NCBI GenBank assembly: GCA_963694535.1
Contig: CAVODE010000012.1
Span: 1 to 27,117 of the forward strand
From: UBA2979 sp963694535
GTDB lineage: Bacteria > Chloroflexota > Dehalococcoidia > UBA2979
DNA: 27,117 nucleotides
Reading direction: 5' to 3'
The translations under genes and the position numbers were made by a program. Within the stretch, counting starts at the first letter, position 1, and each line of letters opens with the position of its first letter. Shown here in pieces: positions 23,904 to 27,117 of this stretch. The notes beneath the pieces were generated by a model, which was given only the letters and a program-made list of their open reading frames with translations, had not been told where the DNA came from and made no database searches.

Positions 23904-25124
23904 TTAGCGAGTTCGGAGAGCCTCAGTGGGGGACATGCTAGCTGCTCTAACAGAAGGATACAGGCCTGCTAGGCCACCAATAATTAAAGAGGAGCCAAAT
24001 CCACCGATCAATGCATAACTGGGTATCACTACTGCCCAATCTTGAATGAGAGCATATCCAACAGTTACGGCAATTCCCAGCAATACTCCAGCAATACCGC
24101 CCGCCGCTGATAAGAAAAATGACTCGGTAAGAAATTGCATAGCAATATGGAAACGTGTCGCACCCAGTGCACGTCTGAGGCCAATTTCATTGCGTCTCTC
24201 TATAACAGCAATCACCATGACATTAGCAATACCAATTCCACCAACGAGTAATGCGACAACCCCCAACCCCAAAAATAAGTTAGTGAACGTACTCTGGGCG
24301 GCGGCTCGCGCCTCGAGCACATCGGAAGCTCTGCTCACTTCGACTTCTTCAGGTTTTTCCGGATTAACTGTGGCAGACATAACAGATCGAACATTCAAAA
24401 CGTGTTCCGCATATGCCCGGACATAAATGATATCGGGTTCATATTCATAATCCAAAAATCGCTCGGCTGCGGGATAGCCAATTATTGCAGCACGATCAAG
24501 GTCGGCCGCCAGTGGTAATGGATTGAGAATTCCTACTACAACAAACCACTCTCCGCCAAGCCAGATAGATCGATCTGTTGATAATTCGGCGATGCCCAAT
24601 CTTTCAGCAGCTACTGCGCCCAATACCACCGTAGGAAAATTTTGAAGAGCAGGCGTAAGATACTGTCCCTGAGAAATCGATCCCCGTTGAGCATCGAGAA
24701 GATTCAAATCCGCGGCAATTATAGTCAGGCCCTGAGTTCTTCCCTCATCTATCAGATCGTTCCGATATACACCGCCGCTTATTTTACTGACCGCTGCAAC
24801 TTCGTATACAGGATCAATTCGACGAATCCTAGCAGGAGCGTCAACTGGAAGAGATGAGCTTCCGGTTCCGAAGCTTTGGCCTGCTTCAACAGTTAATAAA
24901 TTTGTCCCCAGCGCATCTAACTCTCTTATTAAATCTGCACTGCCGGAGGAAGAAAGTCCCAACACGCTAACTAAAGCCGCAATTCCGATGGTTATACCTA
25001 GAGCGGACAGTGCTGAACGTAATTTACGAGACCTTGGCCCTGTGCCGGCTGTACGTAATGTGTCTCTAAGACTGAGACGGCTTCTAGGTGCTGAATTTGT
25101 AGGCATACTATCTCTCTTTTTCAT
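23904..25124 (-). CDS. MacB/FtsX-type ABC exporter permease
   Basis: A 406-residue MacB/FtsX-family permease. A basic N-terminus leads to TM1 (about 40-58, ALSALGITIGIAALVSVLG). A large extracytoplasmic MacB_PCD-type domain (about 60-270) follows, then three C-terminal helices with the conserved ERRNEIGLRRALGAT coupling segment (after TM2) and PTEALR at the end. Such permeases use mechanotransmission to move or extract substrates such as lipoproteins, antibiotics or peptides. The ATG at 25124 overlaps the stop of the ATPase gene by one base (TAATG); an ATG at 25106 behind GAGAGA is an alternative. It is the last gene of an adaptor-ATPase-permease operon. Confidence 0.95.
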   Translation of the reverse strand: MKKRDSMPTNSAPRSRLSLRDTLRTAGTGPRSRKLRSALSALGITIGIAALVSVLGLSSSGSADLIRELDALGTNLLTVEAGQSFGTGSSSLPVDAPARIRRIDPVYEVAAVSKISGGVYRNDLIDEGRTQGLTIIAADLNLLDAQRGSISQGQYLTPALQNFPTVVLGAVAAERLGIAELSTDRSIWLGGEWFVVVGILNPLPLAADLDRAAIIGYPAAERFLDYEYEPDIIYVRAYAEHVLNVRSVMSATVNPEKPEEVEVSRASDVLEARAAAQSTFTNLFLGLGVVALLVGGIGIANVMVIAVIERRNEIGLRRALGATRFHIAMQFLTESFFLSAAGGIAGVLLGIAVTVGYALIQDWAVVIPSYALIGGFGSSLIIGGLAGLYPSVRAASMSPTEALRTR

Positions 25125-25855
25125 TAAGAGAGGGCTGAATCAGATTCAATTTTTCCATCTTTCAAGACAACTTGCCGAGGAAATCGCTCAGCAACCTCTC
25201 GATCATGGGTAATTATAATTATTGTTGTTCCTTCCCTATTGAGGCTGTAAAAAAGCTCCATCATGGACTCGGTACTGCGGGAGTCCAAATTTCCCGTAGG
25301 CTCATCTGCTAGCACAAATGATGGTTCGTGCACTAATGCTCTAGCAACTGCAACCCTCTGCTGCTCACCGCCTGACATTTCGTTGGGCAAGTGCGTCAAT
25401 CTATGTGCCAACCCAACCTTATCTAGCATTATTTCTGATCTACGAAGGCGGTCTGCTTCTGAAACTCCAGAATACAGAAGTCCATTCGCTACATTTTGAA
25501 CCGCTGACAATCCCGAAATGAGGAAAAATTCCTGAAATACGAATCCCACGTCCTGCGATCGAAGCCCGGACAAGGCGCCATCCGACATACCATCCGTATT
25601 CATGCCATTAATAAAAACAGAGCCACTCGTCGGACGTGCAAGCGTCCCTATCACATGAAGTAAAGTAGACTTTCCACTTCCAGATGCTCCAACAATTCCA
25701 ACAAACTCACCATGCTTTACCGAAATGGTCACGTCAGAAAGCGCATGTACTGGTGGAGTCCCGTCATAACTCTTCGTCACGTGCTGGAGTTGAAGCGCCA
25801 ATTCTTCTTTCGAATCGAAAGGAAACTGCTCTTGACTAGTCGTCGATTGTATCAT
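25124..25855 (-). CDS. LolD/MacB-type ABC exporter ATPase
   Basis: A 243-residue single ABC domain of the LolD/MacB/FtsE class. Walker A GASGSGKST (56-64), Q-loop Gln in FVFQEFFLI (Q108), signature MSGGEQQR (160-167), Walker B FVLADEPTGNLDS (180-192) and H-loop His in ITHD (H217) are all present. The first 20 residues form a polar extension. It pairs with the FtsX-type permease encoded immediately downstream. Its start overlaps the adaptor gene by 4 bases (25852-25855), so all three genes are translationally coupled. Confidence 0.96.
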   Translation of the reverse strand: MIQSTTSQEQFPFDSKEELALQLQHVTKSYDGTPPVHALSDVTISVKHGEFVGIVGASGSGKSTLLHVIGTLARPTSGSVFINGMNTDGMSDGALSGLRSQDVGFVFQEFFLISGLSAVQNVANGLLYSGVSEADRLRRSEIMLDKVGLAHRLTHLPNEMSGGEQQRVAVARALVHEPSFVLADEPTGNLDSRSTESMMELFYSLNREGTTIIIITHDREVAERFPRQVVLKDGKIESDSALS

Positions 25856-27117
25856 TTTGGAATGATCACTTCGGTATTTTCGTCAAGACCTGCTCCTCGA
25901 ACCTCTACCCAATTGTCGGCATAGGTCCCAATCTCTACTGCTACAAGTCGTGATGTACCGCTATCTACTACCTCAAGTGCATAGCCACCCCCTAGCAAAG
26001 CTAAAAGGCTCGTTACTGGGGCTGCGAGAACGTTACTTGCAACTGACTTCGTAGCAGAAATATTCACTTGAGCGCCTGTCCATCGGCGATAATCGATCCC
26101 CTCCAATAAGTCGATTTCGACTTCAAGATATGGGTTCCCCTGACCATCTTGTGGAATGACCGCCACTTCACCAACCAAACTCACTGTTCCCATGATTGTC
26201 TGCTCATCTGGTAGCTCTATTTCAACCTCTGAACCCACAGAGAGAAGCTCTTGATCGCTCACGTCAATTTGTGTTGATACACCTTGAAGCGACGCGATTA
26301 CCTCACTAAAGCCACCGTCATCTGCTATTTTCGTCTCAACCTCTTGCATTGGAGTGAGAAAAACTAGAGTACTGTTCTGGCTTATCGCAACTCCAACACT
26401 GGGAAATGTTTGCGACGCTTCAATAAAAGAAGGGCCAGGTACAAATAATACCTCTCCAAAAGCAAACCTCCCCGTTTCTTGGAAACCGTAGTCTTTTTGC
26501 ATTCTTGCGATTGAATCTTCAACTCCCTGCGTAAACTTGTCGTCCAGCTCTAATTCATTGAGTGTCCCGTATCCAAGCACCAAAAGATTTTCCTTGAGTT
26601 GCAATACGTCGATCCCGTCAGACATGCCCAACTTAAATTCCCGCCAACTAGGTTTACTTCCATACAAAAGAATCGCGCCTGACGGGCCTTCCTTTAAATC
26701 TTGCTTCTTCTGGAGAGCCGACTTCAACGAGGCTTGAGCGCTGGAAAGATTTTTTAGTGACTGCTGTAACTCCAGAGCTGTTGGAGGGATATCCAATGCC
26801 ATACGTTTCTGCGTAGCCGAATCCAGTGAGCTTTGAGCTTGAGCCAGTTCGAGTGTAGTAGGAGGGAGGTCTAAAGCAGAGCGTTTCTCTTTAGCTGATT
26901 GTAAAGATTTCTTAGCCTGAGCTAGCTCAAGTGCCGTAGGAGGGTAATCTAAAGCAAAGCGTTTCTCTTTCGCTGATTCATAAGACTTCTTAGACTGAGC
27001 TAGCTCAAGCGCTGTAGGAGGAATATCCAACGCAGACCGTTTCTTCTTTGCAGATTCCAAAGACTTCGTTGCCGAATTTAGCGAGCCAACGGCAGACGCA
27101 TAATTCTCTTGAGCTAT
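25852..27117 (-). CDS. Efflux periplasmic-adaptor-like (HlyD/MacA-type) protein with tandem repeats, 5' end outside window
   Basis: The frame stays open to the window edge, so the N-terminus is missing; the TTG at 27060 is only an internal Leu codon. In order, the visible 421 residues hold four 26-residue repeats (coiled-coil-like, each with ALDxPPTxLEL), a further helical stretch, and a peptidoglycan-binding-like segment (about 26461-26620, VLQLKENLLVLGYG). Beta-rich domains follow (QIDVSDQELLSVGSEVEIELP, VEIDLLEG) of the HlyD/MacA type. Adaptors link an ABC exporter to the cell envelope. The downstream ATPase and permease make a MacAB-like system; no TolC-type gene is visible. The combination with a peptidoglycan-binding-like segment is seen mainly in Gram-positive-type envelopes, from memory. 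Confidence 0.88.
   Translation of the reverse strand: MAQENYASAVGSLNSATKSLESAKKKRSALDIPPTALELAQSKKSYESAKEKRFALDYPPTALELAQAKKSLQSAKEKRSALDLPPTTLELAQAQSSLDSATQKRMALDIPPTALELQQSLKNLSSAQASLKSALQKKQDLKEGPSGAILLYGSKPSWREFKLGMSDGIDVLQLKENLLVLGYGTLNELELDDKFTQGVEDSIARMQKDYGFQETGRFAFGEVLFVPGPSFIEASQTFPSVGVAISQNSTLVFLTPMQEVETKIADDGGFSEVIASLQGVSTQIDVSDQELLSVGSEVEIELPDEQTIMGTVSLVGEVAVIPQDGQGNPYLEVEIDLLEGIDYRRWTGAQVNISATKSVASNVLAAPVTSLLALLGGGYALEVVDSGTSRLVAVEIGTYADNWVEVRGAGLDENTEVIIPK
26752..27063 (-). repeat. Four tandem 78-bp in-frame coding repeats in the adaptor gene
   Basis: Four consecutive units of exactly 78 bp (26 codons): 27063-26986, 26985-26908, 26907-26830 and 26829-26752. Each encodes a unit like SLESAKKKRSALDIPPTALE followed by LAQ and three residues. 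Similarity is clear at DNA level as well, suggesting recent duplication. More units may lie beyond the window edge. Confidence 0.9.

Noticed and set aside
23708..23941. A 77-codon + strand frame upstream of the BMP operon
   Set aside because: It starts inside the palindrome, has no ribosome binding site, runs into the opposite-strand permease gene and resembles no family.
26752..27063. CRISPR or non-coding tandem repeat
   Set aside because: The 78-bp units lie in frame in a gene and encode a regular protein repeat, without spacers.

Overview
The window reads as a compact bacterial chromosome segment, moderately AT-rich by eye, with no rRNA, tRNA, CRISPR array, phage gene or transposase that I can support. 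The gene mix points to a free-living heterotroph, possibly a marine or environmental Chloroflexota (SAR202-like) or, less likely, an actinobacterium. It includes an rseP-ispG pair, a split transketolase, COG3618 amidohydrolase, phosphotriesterase-like and DUF35/thiolase genes, a BMP-type ABC importer, and an efflux adaptor with a peptidoglycan-binding-like segment. The taxonomy is inference from gene style only.

Left part (1-6738). The end of an M50 site-2 protease (rseP) is followed by ispG of the MEP isoprenoid pathway and a tightly coupled xylose-isomerase-like TIM barrel, all on +. Facing them on - are the two halves of a split transketolase, a lipoprotein with a glycoside-hydrolase-like barrel, and a metal-dependent amidohydrolase.

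Middle (6950-14456). typA/bipA on + meets a six-gene - strand cluster. In transcription order it is thiolase-like protein, DUF35 zinc-ribbon/OB protein, YfcE-type phosphoesterase, PPOX-type flavin/F420 protein, phosphotriesterase-like hydrolase and methylmalonyl-CoA-epimerase-like VOC protein. It looks like a CoA-linked catabolic operon, and several members have altered active-site residues. Diverging from it on + are two adjacent hotdog-fold proteins and a gamma-carbonic-anhydrase/PaaY-like hexapeptide protein.

Methionine/histidine block (14501-18245). hisC on - carries a good sigma70-like promoter. On + are metY (O-acetylhomoserine sulfhydrylase) and a MetA-family homoserine acyltransferase whose Glu113 predicts acetyl-CoA use, so the two genes should form a matched two-step route. 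The 353-base gap before metY holds a strong multi-branched inverted-repeat structure and mutually exclusive hairpins next to the ribosome binding site. It is my best candidate for an undescribed regulatory RNA here.

Right part (18267-27117), all on -. A hypoxanthine-type phosphoribosyltransferase lies downstream of a complete BMP-family ABC importer (lipoprotein, double ATPase, two permeases), which suggests nucleoside uptake linked to purine salvage. Two palindromes lie upstream of this operon. The window ends in a MacAB-like export operon (adaptor, ATPase, FtsX-type permease). Its adaptor carries four near-identical 26-residue repeats and runs off the window edge.

I did not find an obviously new defence or mobile system. 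The most promising novel items are the metY leader, a three-way-junction-like element between the thiolase and DUF35 genes, the catabolic cluster with altered catalytic residues, and the repeat-bearing adaptor.
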